From NCBI RefSeq assembly GCF_025370935.1, contig NC_133485.1, forward strand, positions 14,006,994-14,070,993: a stretch of 64,000 bases of DNA, given 5' to 3'. This DNA comes from Choristoneura fumiferana (taxonomy: Eukaryota; Arthropoda; Insecta; Lepidoptera; Tortricidae). Below the pieces are notes generated by a model. It ran no database searches. It was not told where the DNA came from and worked only from the letters and a program-made list of their open reading frames with translations. Every line of letters begins with the position of its first letter. Position 1 is the first letter of the stretch. Made by a program: the position numbers and the translations under genes. Positions 25,382 through 35,384 of the stretch are shown one piece after another.

Positions 25382-25495
25382 TGGTTAAGATCGCGGTGGA
25401 TGCGGAAAGCACAAGACTGGTCTGAGTGGAGAGCCTTGGGGGAGGCCTATGTCCAGCAGTGGACATCTTTCGGCTGACACAATGATGATGATGAC
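25382..25495 (+). mobile_element. RTE-like LINE 3' end with ATG tail
   Basis: From 25382 the frame reads SRWMRKAQDWSEWRALGEAY then VQQWTSFG and a stop at 25475-25477, followed by an ATGATGATG tail. It directly follows the small TIR element at 25292-25381. Confidence 0.75.
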
Positions 25496-26029
25496 TAAAA
25501 TGATACGGTATAAGACGAACGTAGTTTAGTAATAAAGTTTAAATAAAGGAAGGAAATACCAAGTTTTTCTTTTGATGGTGATTTTTTTTGACGTTAACTA
25601 CCCGTGGACACTCAGTGGTCCTTGAAATTAAGCATTAACTCAAAATTAGTTAAATTCGTCTTCCAAAGTAACGAAGCTATGCTACGCTACGCGGCTACGA
25701 TGCGGAAAGACGCTGCTACGGATACCTACGATCGTAGCAATTCGTAGCAACAACAGGTTGTGATATTGACATCAAGGACATACAATAGAATACAATAGAA
25801 TGCATATAGAATGACTATTTATTGAACACCACAATAGTAAGCGATAGAGAAAACAGTTAGGTACACAGAGTGAAAATGACAAGTACCACATTTGGTATAC
25901 TTTATTTTGATTGTTAGTCAATTCTAAAATGCGAAAAGCGAAAAAATGCGAAAGTTTGTGTAGCGCGCGTGGTATGTGTTTTGTGTGTACGACTGGGCAG
26001 ATTTAGATGAATTTTTGTATACGGGTGTG

Positions 26030-26115
26030 GCCTGTGTCGTATTAACGAGCAAAAAATCAAAACATAGATCGTCCTCGTCAAACTGAACAGCATTAGTTCA
26101 GCGACATTTAAATAA
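26030..26115. repeat. ACTGAACNNCATTAGTTCAGCGAC repeat
   Basis: ACATAGATCGTCCTCGTCAA and TTAGTTCAGCGACATTTAA match 42140-42190 (GCATAGATCGTACTCGTAAA, TAGTTCAGCGACTTTTAA). The class is unknown. Confidence 0.7.
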
Positions 26116-26150
26116 TAAAATCTTTGAATTTCCTTTTCATACAAATGAAA

Positions 26151-26250
26151 NNNNNNNNNNNNNNNNNNNNNNNNNNNNNNNNNNNNNNNNNNNNNNNNNN
26201 NNNNNNNNNNNNNNNNNNNNNNNNNNNNNNNNNNNNNNNNNNNNNNNNNN
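26151..26250. other. Assembly gap (100 N)
   Basis: Exactly 100 unknown bases, the conventional size for a gap of unknown length. It lies at the 5' edge of the BEL/Pao element, so an LTR or more may be missing. Confidence 1.
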
Positions 26251-26306
26251 TATCAACTTTAAAAGTCGCCTTAAAGAAAGACTAACTGTAGGCTATTGCC
26301 AGGTCG

Positions 26307-26810
26307 TTGGAGGCGTTGGAAGCGTATTGGACGGACTTCAAAAGTACACACGAGAAGTTGATACTAAATGCCACTGAGGAAGATACAAAATCATCGGTGT
26401 ACTTTACTGAGAATGTCTTTGAGTCACTTGAAGAGAGGTACTATATATACAAAGGTGATCTCAAAAATGTACTTCAGATATTAAATACAAAACATACCGA
26501 TCAGCCACAACCACAACCGAATAAGTCATCGTCATCATGTAACGAGCTTAAATTGCCCCAAATTCAAAATACCATCTTTCAGCGGTAACTACGCCGAATG
26601 GCAAGCATTCCACGACTTATTTACGGCGCTCATAGACACAAACACGTCACTTCAAAACGTGCAAAAGCTGCATTACCTAAAGCCAGCTTAAAGGGAGATG
26701 CAGAAGTTTTGGTGCGGCAGTTTTCGATCACAGAGGACAACTATGACGAAGCTTGGTCGGTACTTAAGAGGCGGTATGACAAACAAAAGGTACATAGCAA
26801 ATACGATTTT
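26307..26810 (+). pseudogene. BEL/Pao gag, N-terminal part, frameshifted
   Basis: Frame one (26307-26588) contains LEAYWTDFKSTHEKL and ENVFESLEERYY, typical of the Pao gag N-terminus. A shift near 26580 moves the homology to a second frame with FSGNYAEWQAFHDLF and VQKLHYLKASLKGDA, ending at a stop at 26811-26813. A second shift near 26785 carries it into the long downstream frame. Such gag proteins form virus-like particles around the element RNA. This one is broken at least twice. Confidence 0.85.
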
Positions 26811-28548
26811 TAAGAAATTCTTTGGCCAGAAAACGTTAGTGCATGAATCAGCCGCGGGATTAAAACAGCTTCTGGATACATCTGTTGAATGCATGAATGC
26901 ACTTAAACTTCTGGGATTGCCTACAATACATTGGGATGCAATTGTCAACTATGTCATCGTATCGAAATTAGACACCGACAGTCACAAACATTGGGAACAG
27001 CAGATCAGTGAAGATGAAGTGAAACAACTGCCGAGTTTTAAACAGTTGCAATCATTTCTAGAGACAAGATTCCAGACTTTAGAAATGGTGCAACCAGTAT
27101 ACAAATGTCAAAAACAATTTAACTCGAAAACATTTCACGTAACAACTAATGACATCAATAGAATAATAAAATGTGCATTTTGTAAGGAAAGTCACTACAT
27201 CTTCAATTGTAAGCAATTCAGCAATCAATCAGTGGAAGACAGATACAATTTCGTGAAGAACAATGGATTATGTTTCAATTGCCTCATCCCAAATCACAAG
27301 ATATTTCATTGCAAGCAAAAAACCTCATGTCAAGTATGTGGGAGGCGGCATCATTCGCTTCTGCATAGATATTCACAACAAACCGTGGATAAGGAAGAAA
27401 ACAAGACAGTACAAACAAACAAAGAAGTAATGAAGGTAGTAGCACACGTAAGGTCAAGTGAAGAAGAGGAAGAAAGCCACAATATTTTGTTGGCAACAGC
27501 ACTGGTGGGCATTAAGTCAAGATCAGGAGAGATTCATGTCTGCCGTGCCTTACTTGACCAAGGATCCGAAGCCTCGTTTGTCACGGCGCAGTTGGCCGAG
27601 TTGTTGAACTTGGACATAACGGCTATCAGCGGGACGGTTTCCGGATTAGGTGATGGTAACAACGTGTGCATTAAACAAATGGTGGGTTTACAAATCATGT
27701 CAAGGTATGAGACTGATTTCTCTGTAAAGGTAAATGCTTATGTATTAAAGTCATTAACACGTAGATTACCTTCTAGGGAAATAAAAGGCTGTCTTTGGCC
27801 TCAACTTGATAATATGAAGTTAGCGGACCCCACTTTTAACAAACCGGGATTGATTGATATCCTTCTCGGAGCTGATGTTTTCTGCAAAATCATAGACTCA
27901 GGTTTCATGAGAGGGCCGGGTGACGTAGTCGCTCAGCATACACACTTGGGTTGGATTTTGTCAGGAAATACTAACACGAATTCTATTAATTCACAGCAAT
28001 ATATCACAAGTTTTCATATTACCAGGGATGTGCAAGAGGATAAGAATCTTTTAATGAAATTCTGGGAAACAGAAACTGATTCCATTACAACCAAGAAAAC
28101 TTGGTCTAAGAAAGAAGAAAAATGGGAGGAAGTGTACAAGAAAACAACAACAATTGATGGCACTGAAAAATATATTGTACCTTTAAAACAAAATACTGAA
28201 GACACTGTAAAGTTATGTGGAGACACTAAACAACAAGCTGTATTAAGATTTAAACAACTAAAAAGGAAGTTCAACAAAAATGAGAAGTTGAAGAATGAAT
28301 ACAATAAAGTTATACACGAGAATCTAGAGTTCCACTATTTAAAGAATGTTGAGGACGAAAAGCAAGAGTGGAGAACACCCAATATAGACAAGGTGTATTG
28401 TCAAGTCAAGATGGCAGAAAAACATACTGATTTAAAGCGTTTAGTATGGAGAGAAGAACCTTCGAAAATATGGAAACTTATAAATTACTTACCGTCACAT
28501 TTGGGACTACATCAGCAGCACCTTACCAAACCGCACGTAATCAGCTAG
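26785..28548 (+). pseudogene. BEL/Pao gag C-terminus, zinc knuckles and aspartic protease
   Basis: This is the longest open frame of the window (open from 26698, homologous from about 26785). In order it shows a capsid-like region (FFGQKTLVHESAAGLKQLLD), three Cys/His clusters at about 27170-27370 (CAFCKESHYIFNC, CFNCLIPNHKIFHC, CQVCGRRHH), and an aspartic protease with ALLDQGSEASFV at about 27545 and LLGADVFCKI further on. It continues into the protease-RT linker (HTHLGWILSG). The catalytic D in LLDQGS is present. The frame ends without an intact RT, so the polyprotein is truncated. Confidence 0.9.
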
Positions 28549-28694
28549 ACAATAATAAAGCAAAAACATATTGTCGTGAAATGCCGGTGGTGAAGACTTG
28601 TTTCTATACGGGCGATCTGATGGCAAGATATGAAGTCAAAACTGAAACAAAAACATTAAAGATTAACAGTATGTTAAAGGCGGGGGGTTTGTGA
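28446..28694 (+). pseudogene. BEL/Pao reverse transcriptase fragment with altered active site
   Basis: YKLLTVTFGTTSAAPYQTAR matches the RT segment just upstream of the catalytic box, and FYTGDLM occupies the place of the usual YMDD/YVDD box. The first catalytic aspartate is thus replaced by Gly. The palm region carrying the other catalytic Asp is absent. It overlaps the end of the previous frame in another reading frame. It is inactive. Confidence 0.8.
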
Positions 28695-29532
28695 TGCAAA
28701 ACTCAGAGTCGTTAGTCGAGTTTCTTCAATGCGGTAGAGTACTCCAGGAACCTGAAAACAAAACAGAGATGAAATTAGACAAGGTTATGAAGATATTAGA
28801 ATTCATGTGGGATATAAAAGAAGATATGTCAAAAATAACAGGCAACTTACCAGGATCAAAGACATCTGTAACACAAGGGTTGATTACACCAGAAGTAGCC
28901 AGTCTGTTCGATCCTTTCCATTGGTTCGCATCAATCATCATTACTGCTAAGGTGATGATACAAAGACTATGGATTTGCAGTCTTGGGCTGGATGATGAAT
29001 TTCCGATGCACTTAGAAGAAGAATGGATGACAAACCGGAGAAAACTTCTTGAAGTTCCAACCATACAGATTTCACGATGGATTAGGATGAGGTCTGAGTG
29101 TAAAGATGTTCAGCTACATGGGATTACAGATACCTCTTCAGTGGTGTATGCAACTGTAGTCTATCTAAGGATTGTAGATGAGAATGACATAGTTCCTGTT
29201 ACAAAAACGCAGCTAAAACAAAGCTTGCACCGCTGAAACAACTGACTATTCTAAGAATGGAACTATGCGGTGCGGAGCTAGGAGCAAAGCTTCTGCGTGT
29301 TCTATCTGAGCTGCTGAACATTCTGATGAATAACATCTGCGCTAGGTCAGACTCAATATTGTTTTTATATTGGTTGCGTACAAAACCCAGTCACTGGCAA
29401 GTTTTCGTTAGGAAACGAGTGTCAGAGATTATTCAAATAGACAATGATAGAAGACGGCATGTTCAGTCAGCAGATAATCCTGCCAACTTTACCTCAAAAC
29501 GTATAAAAGTGCGAAACAAAGCAAGTACGTAG
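28691..29532 (+). pseudogene. BEL/Pao RT-RNase H connection and RNase H remnants
   Basis: The frame 28691-29236 contains PEVASLFDPFHWFA, VMIQRLWICSLGLDDEFP and DVQLHGITDTSSVVYATVVYL, the connection between RT and RNase H in Pao elements. A second frame (29257-29532) has MELCGAELGAKLL and KPSHWQVFVRKRVSEI with SADNPANF, the end of the RNase H-like region. The two are separated by a frameshift and an internal deletion. Confidence 0.8.
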
Positions 29533-29814
29533 GGATAATAATTAGCGTACCGGACTACATCGGTTAATGAACAACTGCATCAATGCAACTACAAGATAAT
29601 TTGTCATTGGGATGGAATTTGGCTTCAAAAAGGACATTTTATGCAAGGGTGAATAAAACACCGAATGAAGAGATTTTCACAGGCTTTAACATTAAGTAAC
29701 AGATATCTACACTGCAAAGATAAATATTATTATGGAGACTGAAGTCATTGTAGTTGAGGTCAGCCTGAAATGTTCCAAGTGTTTTACTGTTTGTGTGTAT
29801 TACTTAATTCAAAT

Positions 29815-29910
29815 AGTATGCAAGACTTCTGGAAAGATGGAAATCAGCATATCTTAAACTACTTACTAAGTACAGAAAGGATCTATCTAATGAGCATGAG
29901 GTAAATATCA
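29815..29910 (+). pseudogene. BEL/Pao integrase C-terminal remnant
   Basis: QDFWK in one frame and RWKSAYLKLLTKYRKDL in the next reproduce the end of Pao integrases (QxFWxRWxxEYL), joined by a one-base shift. The integrase core is missing between here and 29532. Confidence 0.6.
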
Positions 29911-30038
29911 CTGAGCCAATGTTAGTTTATGGTGGGCGGTTCACTACTCGTTATTCGTAGTTCTTAAGATTTTAGTTAATTTACGCATTACTTTAACAAC
30001 GTACATTCAAAATAAACAACTACTGAAATGGTGTTTGA

Positions 30039-30377
30039 AATACGCAATTAAAGCAGGAGGCAGTGGCGAACCAAGCCCCAAAAACAAGAAAAAAGAAACT
30101 GTGGAGTCTAATATTACCAGAGCGTAAACCTCTCCAGAGACATGCCAAGAGCAAAGCTATTTTAATGATCAGGAATATTGCTAAACAGATTAAACCTTCG
30201 GTCAATATTTTGCCGGATATAAAGAAGCAATTTGTAATTCCTGTGGAGAAACGAAAAAGAACAAGGATCCGTAAGAATGTAAGGAGGAATGTTGTAAAGG
30301 CAACGAGAAAACCGTCTAAGTGGGTCAGAACGCCAGTATATTCTGAAAGTTCATGCAGCTGCAGTTTCTGTTGTTAA
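30039..30377 (+). CDS. Unrecognised basic C-terminal exon, possible upstream member of the cluster
   Basis: An open frame runs from 30039 to a stop at 30375-30377 with no good ATG at its start, so it is probably a terminal exon. The product is highly basic (EKRKRTRIRKNVRRNVVK) and ends SSCSCSFCC. AATAAA follows at about 30450, as expected for a gene end. The basic composition recalls the tails of members 1 and 2 and the position is just upstream of them. However, the R-I-E-x-K-L motif is absent and no signal exon was found. A decayed BEL/Pao element and an assembly gap lie immediately upstream and could have separated it from its 5' exons. Chance openness of an A-rich frame cannot be excluded. 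Confidence 0.35.
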   Translation, partial: NTQLKQEAVANQAPKTRKKKLWSLILPERKPLQRHAKSKAILMIRNIAKQIKPSVNILPDIKKQFVIPVEKRKRTRIRKNVRRNVVKATRKPSKWVRTPVYSESSCSCSFCC

Positions 30378-30624
30378 AGCTTTTCTAATTAATATTCGAA
30401 TTTATGAATGTAGTTTATTTTAATAGTGGTAATATTATAATGTATTTAAAATAAATTTATTTTATTTAGAAGTATCGAATTTGTTTTCTTATAATTATAT
30501 TTGTTTGCTTCAAATCTCGCAAATGAACACTGATTGTGATTGACATAAACACAGGGTACATTTATATGACCTACATAATAATAAAATTGAGATAGACGCA
30601 ACTATGGCGATGCATCCCCTTAAT

Positions 30625-30765
30625 GGTGATTTTCCACCGGCGAGGCGAGACGAGAATTGAAATTTGTATGCATTCTCGCGCGCCCGCCACGTGCCGCCGC
30701 GGGCGCCGCCATACAAATTTCAATTCTCGTCTCGCCTCGTCTCGTCTCGCCGGTTGAAAATCACC
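30625..30765. mobile_element. MITE with GGTGATTTTCMACCGGCGAG termini
   Basis: Left GGTGATTTTCCACCGGCGAG and right CTCGCCGGTTGAAAATCACC form long inverted arms, extended by GAATTGAAATTTGTATG and its complement, around a GC-rich centre. TTAAT flanks both sides (30620-30624 and 30766-30770). Confidence 0.85.
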
Positions 30766-30770
30766 TTAAT

Positions 30771-31900
30771 ACACCACTGAAGATGTGCTAGCCGCTAGCA
30801 GCTAGCGGATAGTCCTCCAGAGTTGCCAGGCAGGAAGCGACATTATCTGACTATTGCGAGAGGTTGTAGGGGTTTTCGGGGATGAACAAATTTAACAATT
30901 GATTTAGCTTGGTCTATCTATAAAAACACGAGTTTTCGAGGTTTAGCCCGAGCGAAAATCGGCCACCCAGGACTTTATTAATTTATTCTACTTATTTTAT
31001 TTGCAGAAAATGCGGTGCGTGTGATTATTAGGACTTGTTAAGTGCGTGCCTACCACTAAGTATGTACCTGAGGTTGTGTGCGGCTAATTAATTTGGTACA
31101 CATTGACTTGAGGTGTAATTGAAGTTGTATGTGTGTAATTTTTTTTAATTACCGCATTCATAGTTTCATATAGCTGAACAAAAATTAGGCACGTAACAAG
31201 TATTATCAAAACGGCCAAGTTCTCTAAAATGAAATGATAATAAAAAAATTAACGCCTTGCTCAGGATGTCAATTAAATGTGCCGAGCGATTGCCAAGTCA
31301 CTAATAATTAAATAGTTTAATTTTTATAAATTAAGTGTATGTAAGATACTTACTTATTGTATGGGCTATGTTGCCCAACATAAAGGTTTTATTATTAAAA
31401 TCCTTATACTATGTGACAGTGAACATATTTGTTTTTTACGCTTTCATGTTTAAAGTACTCAAACGATCGTGGTTAAATTTGGTATGGATGGAGACCACGA
31501 GAAGGACATGCCATAAGATAGCATTTACCTCAAAAAAAAATTAAAAAAGAAAAGAGAATTGTTCAGTTCCTGAATGTACAATACCACTAGCTCATAGCCA
31601 TCGGCCATCATAGAACATTGTGACTTTCTAAATAATGGATTTTGTCTGAATAAAATAAATCGAATTGAATAAACAATTGTGCATGTATTAATATACAAGC
31701 TTCCCTGAAAATTATAATATTAATTAGACATATCAAATGATCATTAGGTAAATAGATATGTATTTCGTCCAATTTTTTTTGTACTTTGACATGTTTCCCA
31801 TATAGCGAATCGTGTCTTTTTTACATTTGTATGGTTTTAATGGTTTTTTTTTCTCAATAGACTTGGCTAGCCGATACACGATTTTTTCTTTGGTCTTAGT
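30771..31900. other. Spacer upstream of member 1
   Basis: AT-rich, no domain. A short open frame at 31335-31544 is unsupported. Confidence 0.5.
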
Positions 31901-31943
31901 AATCAATTTGGTAATTTATTGGTACACGACTCGTTACGCCTTC

Positions 31944-31965
31944 GTATAAAAAGCGGCTTAACAGT
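31944..31965 (+). promoter_or_regulatory. TATA core promoter of member 1
   Basis: TATAAAAAGCGGCTTAACAG begins at 31945, 45 nt before the start codon. The same 20 bases lie 45 nt before the ATG of member 2, so this is a duplicated core promoter and probably includes the transcription start. Confidence 0.7.
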
Positions 31966-31989
31966 TAATTTCGATTTATTTCACTAACC

Positions 31990-34150
31990 ATGCATTACTG
32001 TAAGATATGTCTTACTTTATTAATTGCATATGTCTCCCGTGGTGACGGTAGGTAAATAATTTTATTTACTTAATAATATAAAAAAAAACACTATGTACAC
32101 CTCTTCTATACATATAAAGTGTTCCCTTATACCAAGGAAATAGAGATCAGTTTAGTTTCATTGGTGATATTTAAATATAAATAAATGTGTTTAATTATAT
32201 AATTTCAACCCTCGCTTGCAGCTTGGGTGGATATACTTGTTGTATAAACTACTATTATTGAATTTTAAGTAAAAAAAACAAACAAACATTACGTTTTTAA
32301 TTTTACCGATGACACTGAAGTGGCCCCCATTATTATAGGTTAATAATGTATTTATGAGTGCACATAAATAAAAAATAATTTAATACACTTTATAAATCAT
32401 AAAGAACCACGGGCAATGTGCATATAGTATTGCCTAATGAAATCCCGTTGATAAATAAGTAGTTTTCCAATGCTACACGATTAAGTAAGCTTCAACAATA
32501 ACTGAAGTATGTTTATTTTTATTTCTAGCATGCAAACCCAAAGGTAAAAGAAGATTCAATAACAACGCCATTATAGATTTACGTTATAACTAGTGCTATT
32601 ATTAATAACAACGCCATTATAGATTTACGTTATAACTAGTGCTATTATTAATAACAACGCCATTATAGATTTACGTTATAACTAGTGCTATTATTAATAA
32701 CAACGCCATTATAGATTTACGTTATAACTAGTGCTATTATTAATAACAACGCCATTATAGATTTACGTTATAACTAGTGCTATTATTAATAACAACGCCA
32801 TTATAGATTTACGTTATAACTATGCTATTATGCTACAACGCCATTATAGATTTACGTTATAACTAGTGCTGTTATTAGTAACGCCAAGATTCCGTTATAA
32901 CGTGCATTTGCGTAACAACGTTTATGATTACGTTATTATTAATCAATTGTAAGATTGTAACGTTATAATGTACTACCTGCTGTTATTAATAACAACGCCA
33001 TTATAGATTTACGTTATAACTAGTGCTATTATTAATAACAACGCCATTTTAGATTTACGTTATAACTAGTGCTATTATCAATAATGAGGGTTTCTGTTGC
33101 AGGCTAGGTGGCGCTAGTATCGCAAGGTCCGTTTGAAAACGTTGACACGGTCAACGTTTGTGAAGGGTATTAATTTCAATTGTGAATACGTAATGCAATG
33201 ACGGCTCTTAGACAATACAGCACCATTTAGCGATTTTGCAGTCAAGAAACCACATTCACAATCAGCAAACATTTCCACGCACCCTATCAAAAAACGTATT
33301 GTTGATGAAAAAAAAATTTATTGACAATACAACGACAATACAGTACACAGGTTTCTAATACATTTTTACAGACGGACCACTTTCAATACAATTCCACGGA
33401 CCCTAATCTTTAAGAAATGCAATAACTCATACGATAATTAACTATTATTTATACCCGATGGAGGATTATGGACAGGATGTATTCACCATTAAAACGTAAT
33501 ACTTTTCTTAAAACTACGGTTTCTGCAATCACCCAATGGCTGTTTAAGCAACGTTCGTTACAGAATGAGTTGGGAACATGATTACGGACTTTACTGAGAG
33601 TCACTCATATTAAATGATATTGTAACGGATAACTCACGTCTTAAACCGAGTTTAGCTCGACATGTTTCGGGCTATTTCTATTTATTAGTTTGTGCGTGTT
33701 GCGGCAGCCGCCGAGTCGCGTGCTCCTGAGAAGAAGGGCTACGAAATAGCTCGGAACATGTCGAGCTAAACTCGGTTTAAGACGTGAGTTATCCGTTACA
33801 ATATCATTTTACAAGTTTTCGCTGAATCATTTTATTTTATTTTTCAAGAGGCCATCCGCCATCTTGATGAAGCTCTAGCGGAGTTGCGGGAAATCGACCT
33901 TGATGTATCTGCGCTGATTGCTGTGATGGCCAACCATGATCGCATCGAACGGAAACTAGACTTATGCTTGGGCAGAGCAGCTGGGGAGTCATTAAAAGCA
34001 CAAGTAAAATCGCAGTTTGGAAGTAAAGCAAAGTTCACCAAAAGGTTCACGAGTAAACCTGGACAAAAAGTATTATTACTTACTAAGAAGTATTTTAAAA
34101 ATCGACGGCCTATTGGACGTGAAGATATCAGTATTGGTGGGGAAAAGTGA
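31990..34150 (+). CDS. Family member 1: secreted basic protein with R-I-E-R-K-L motif
   Basis: Three exons are proposed: 31990-32047, 32529-32543 and 33849-34150, giving 124 residues. All junctions are phase 1, donors are GTAGGT and GTAAAA, and acceptors are TTTCTAG and TTTCAAG. The exons sum to a multiple of three with one stop. Exon 1 encodes a short signal peptide (MHYCKICLTLLIAYVSRG). Exon 2 is a 15-nt microexon (A-C-K-P-K). Residues about 25-65 form an amphipathic, probably coiled-coil segment ending in DRIERKLDLCL, the motif shared by all members. Residues 66-124 are Lys/Arg-rich. A TATA box lies 45 nt before the ATG and AATAAA occurs at 34201. Intron 2 holds a 46-bp satellite and a hairpin repeat. 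The function is unknown. Secretion is inferred from the leader. The gene model comes from reading splice sites and from its match to member 2, without transcript support. Confidence 0.75.
32559..33085. repeat. 46-bp tandem satellite in intron 2 of member 1
   Basis: The unit contains AACAACGCCATTATAG and ACGTTATAACTAGTGC with a period of 46 bp (unit marks at 32561, 32607, 32653, 32699, 32745 and 32791). The first copies are nearly identical. Diverged units follow at about 32830-32985, and two more good copies lie at 32990-33080. There is no spacer diversity, so it is not a CRISPR array. Confidence 0.9.
33613..33809. repeat. Hairpin (inverted repeat) element in intron 2 of member 1
   Basis: The left arm (33613 to about 33676) reads GATATTGTAACGGATAACTC onward. 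It is repeated in reverse complement in the right arm (about 33739-33809), which ends GAGTTATCCGTTACAATATC. A GC-rich loop of about 60 nt lies between. It looks like a MITE or fold-back element and ends about 40 bp before the acceptor of the last exon. Confidence 0.85.
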
Positions 34151-34562
34151 TGTCTTCTTTCTGATTCTCGCACTAAATTATGAGTAGGTAATTAAAAAGA
34201 AATAAAAACTGTTGTACCGGCCCTTCCATTTAATTTATCTTTTCCTTTTGAATTTATCCCATTTTAACACTTATAGCTTCTAATTCGATGTTTAATCACC
34301 TATCATGAATCCTTTCTATATGACAAAAGTAGTAGGTAAGGCATTGGCTAAACAATGATTAGTGAAAAGGCGAAATTATAAATAAATTACTCGTTTAAAC
34401 ATAAATTGTGTGTTTTTATTAATTAAGAAAGTAAAAATTATGTTACCCTTGGTAGCGGGTAATACTTAAAGTCAGTTGAGTATCTACCTACTCTATCTTC
34501 CTTGCCCTATCCTTATTAACATACATGAGTTTTACTTGTTACAAAACAAATATTTGCCGTTT

Positions 34563-34835
34563 CTAGGGTTCCGTACCTGAAAAGAAAAAATGGAACCCTA
34601 ATAGGATCATTTTGTTGTCCATCTGTCTGTCTATCCGTCCGTCTCTCAAGACCCCTTTTCTCAGAAATACGTGGAGGTATTAAGCTAAAATTAATGTTAA
34701 ATACTCAGGTCTGTTATTCCTTGAAGCAGTGAAAAAATTAAACGTCTGAGTCAACGCAATCGAAAGTTAGTCACTAAAATTATGTTTCCGTACAAATTGC
34801 CGTAACCGAAAACCTATAGGGTACTTCTGGTTGTC
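34563..34835. repeat. GGTTCCG-family element, 5' part
   Basis: CTAGGGTTCCGTACCTGAAA, GGAACCCTAATAGGATCATT, and TTGTTGTCCATCTGTCTGTC are followed by CAAGACCCCTTTTCTCAG. A related short piece is at 20605-20720. The 3' terminus is absent. Confidence 0.7.
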
Positions 34836-35009
34836 CAAGAAACTTCAAATTTGGTATTAAAGGTAGCTATTATACCTAACACAACCAATATGAGAAGTCT
34901 GAAAATCTGGTCTGTTTACGTCAGTAGTAACCATCAATCTAAGATGATTCAACACTGCGTATATTTTGCTTACGAGAGGGGCTATGCTAACACTGGGTAT
35001 TCAAAGATC

Positions 35010-35100
35010 ATCATCCCAGCCTATATACGTCCCACTGCTGGGCACAGGCCTCCTCTCAGAACAAGAGGGCTTGGGCCAAAGTTCCCACGCGGATTCAAAG
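35010..35100. repeat. LINE/SINE-derived CCCACTGCTGGGCACAGGCC fragment
   Basis: CATCATCCCAGCCTATATACG, CCCACTGCTGGGCACAGGCC and AGAGGGCTTGGGCC form a familiar dispersed lepidopteran repeat, apparently a LINE 3' end in reverse. A related but diverged piece is at 36650-36735. Confidence 0.55.
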
Positions 35101-35338
35101 ATACCTACTAATTTATATGGAATCCTCAGCGCGCAAATACTGCGCGAATCCGACTCGATCGATTTTTAATGTATCAAACTAAATACTAAATAACGAGCAG
35201 ACTCAAGCATAGATCCACACATCGTTGTGAAAAGTTTTTTGCACAACAAACAATTCTTGGCCCATTCATAATTAAGAACATTTACTTCGGTCCAACCAAT
35301 TACTTGTGATTTATTTGAACACAACTCATTAAGCCACT

Positions 35339-35360
35339 GTATAAAAAGCGGCTTAACAGT
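35339..35360 (+). promoter_or_regulatory. TATA core promoter of member 2
   Basis: TATAAAAAGCGGCTTAACAG starts at 35340, 45 nt before the ATG, identical in sequence and spacing to the promoter of member 1. The 5' untranslated stretches are also clearly related. Confidence 0.7.
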
Positions 35361-35384
35361 AAAATTCAACTTAATACAGTAATC

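Larger units (their letters stand above)
26251..29910 (+). mobile_element. Decayed BEL/Pao LTR retrotransposon
   Basis: Successive plus-strand segments match the order of a BEL/Pao gag-pol: gag, zinc knuckles, aspartic protease, a piece of RT, the RT-RNase H connection, an RNase H end, and a small integrase C-terminal remnant near 29815-29905. Frameshifts separate most pieces and hundreds of codons of RT, RNase H and integrase are missing. The 5' end abuts the assembly gap at 26151-26250. No LTR pair was identified. It cannot be autonomous. Confidence 0.9.

Noticed and set aside
32559..33085. Regular array resembling a CRISPR
   Set aside because: The whole 46-bp unit repeats with no unique spacers, in a eukaryotic intron.
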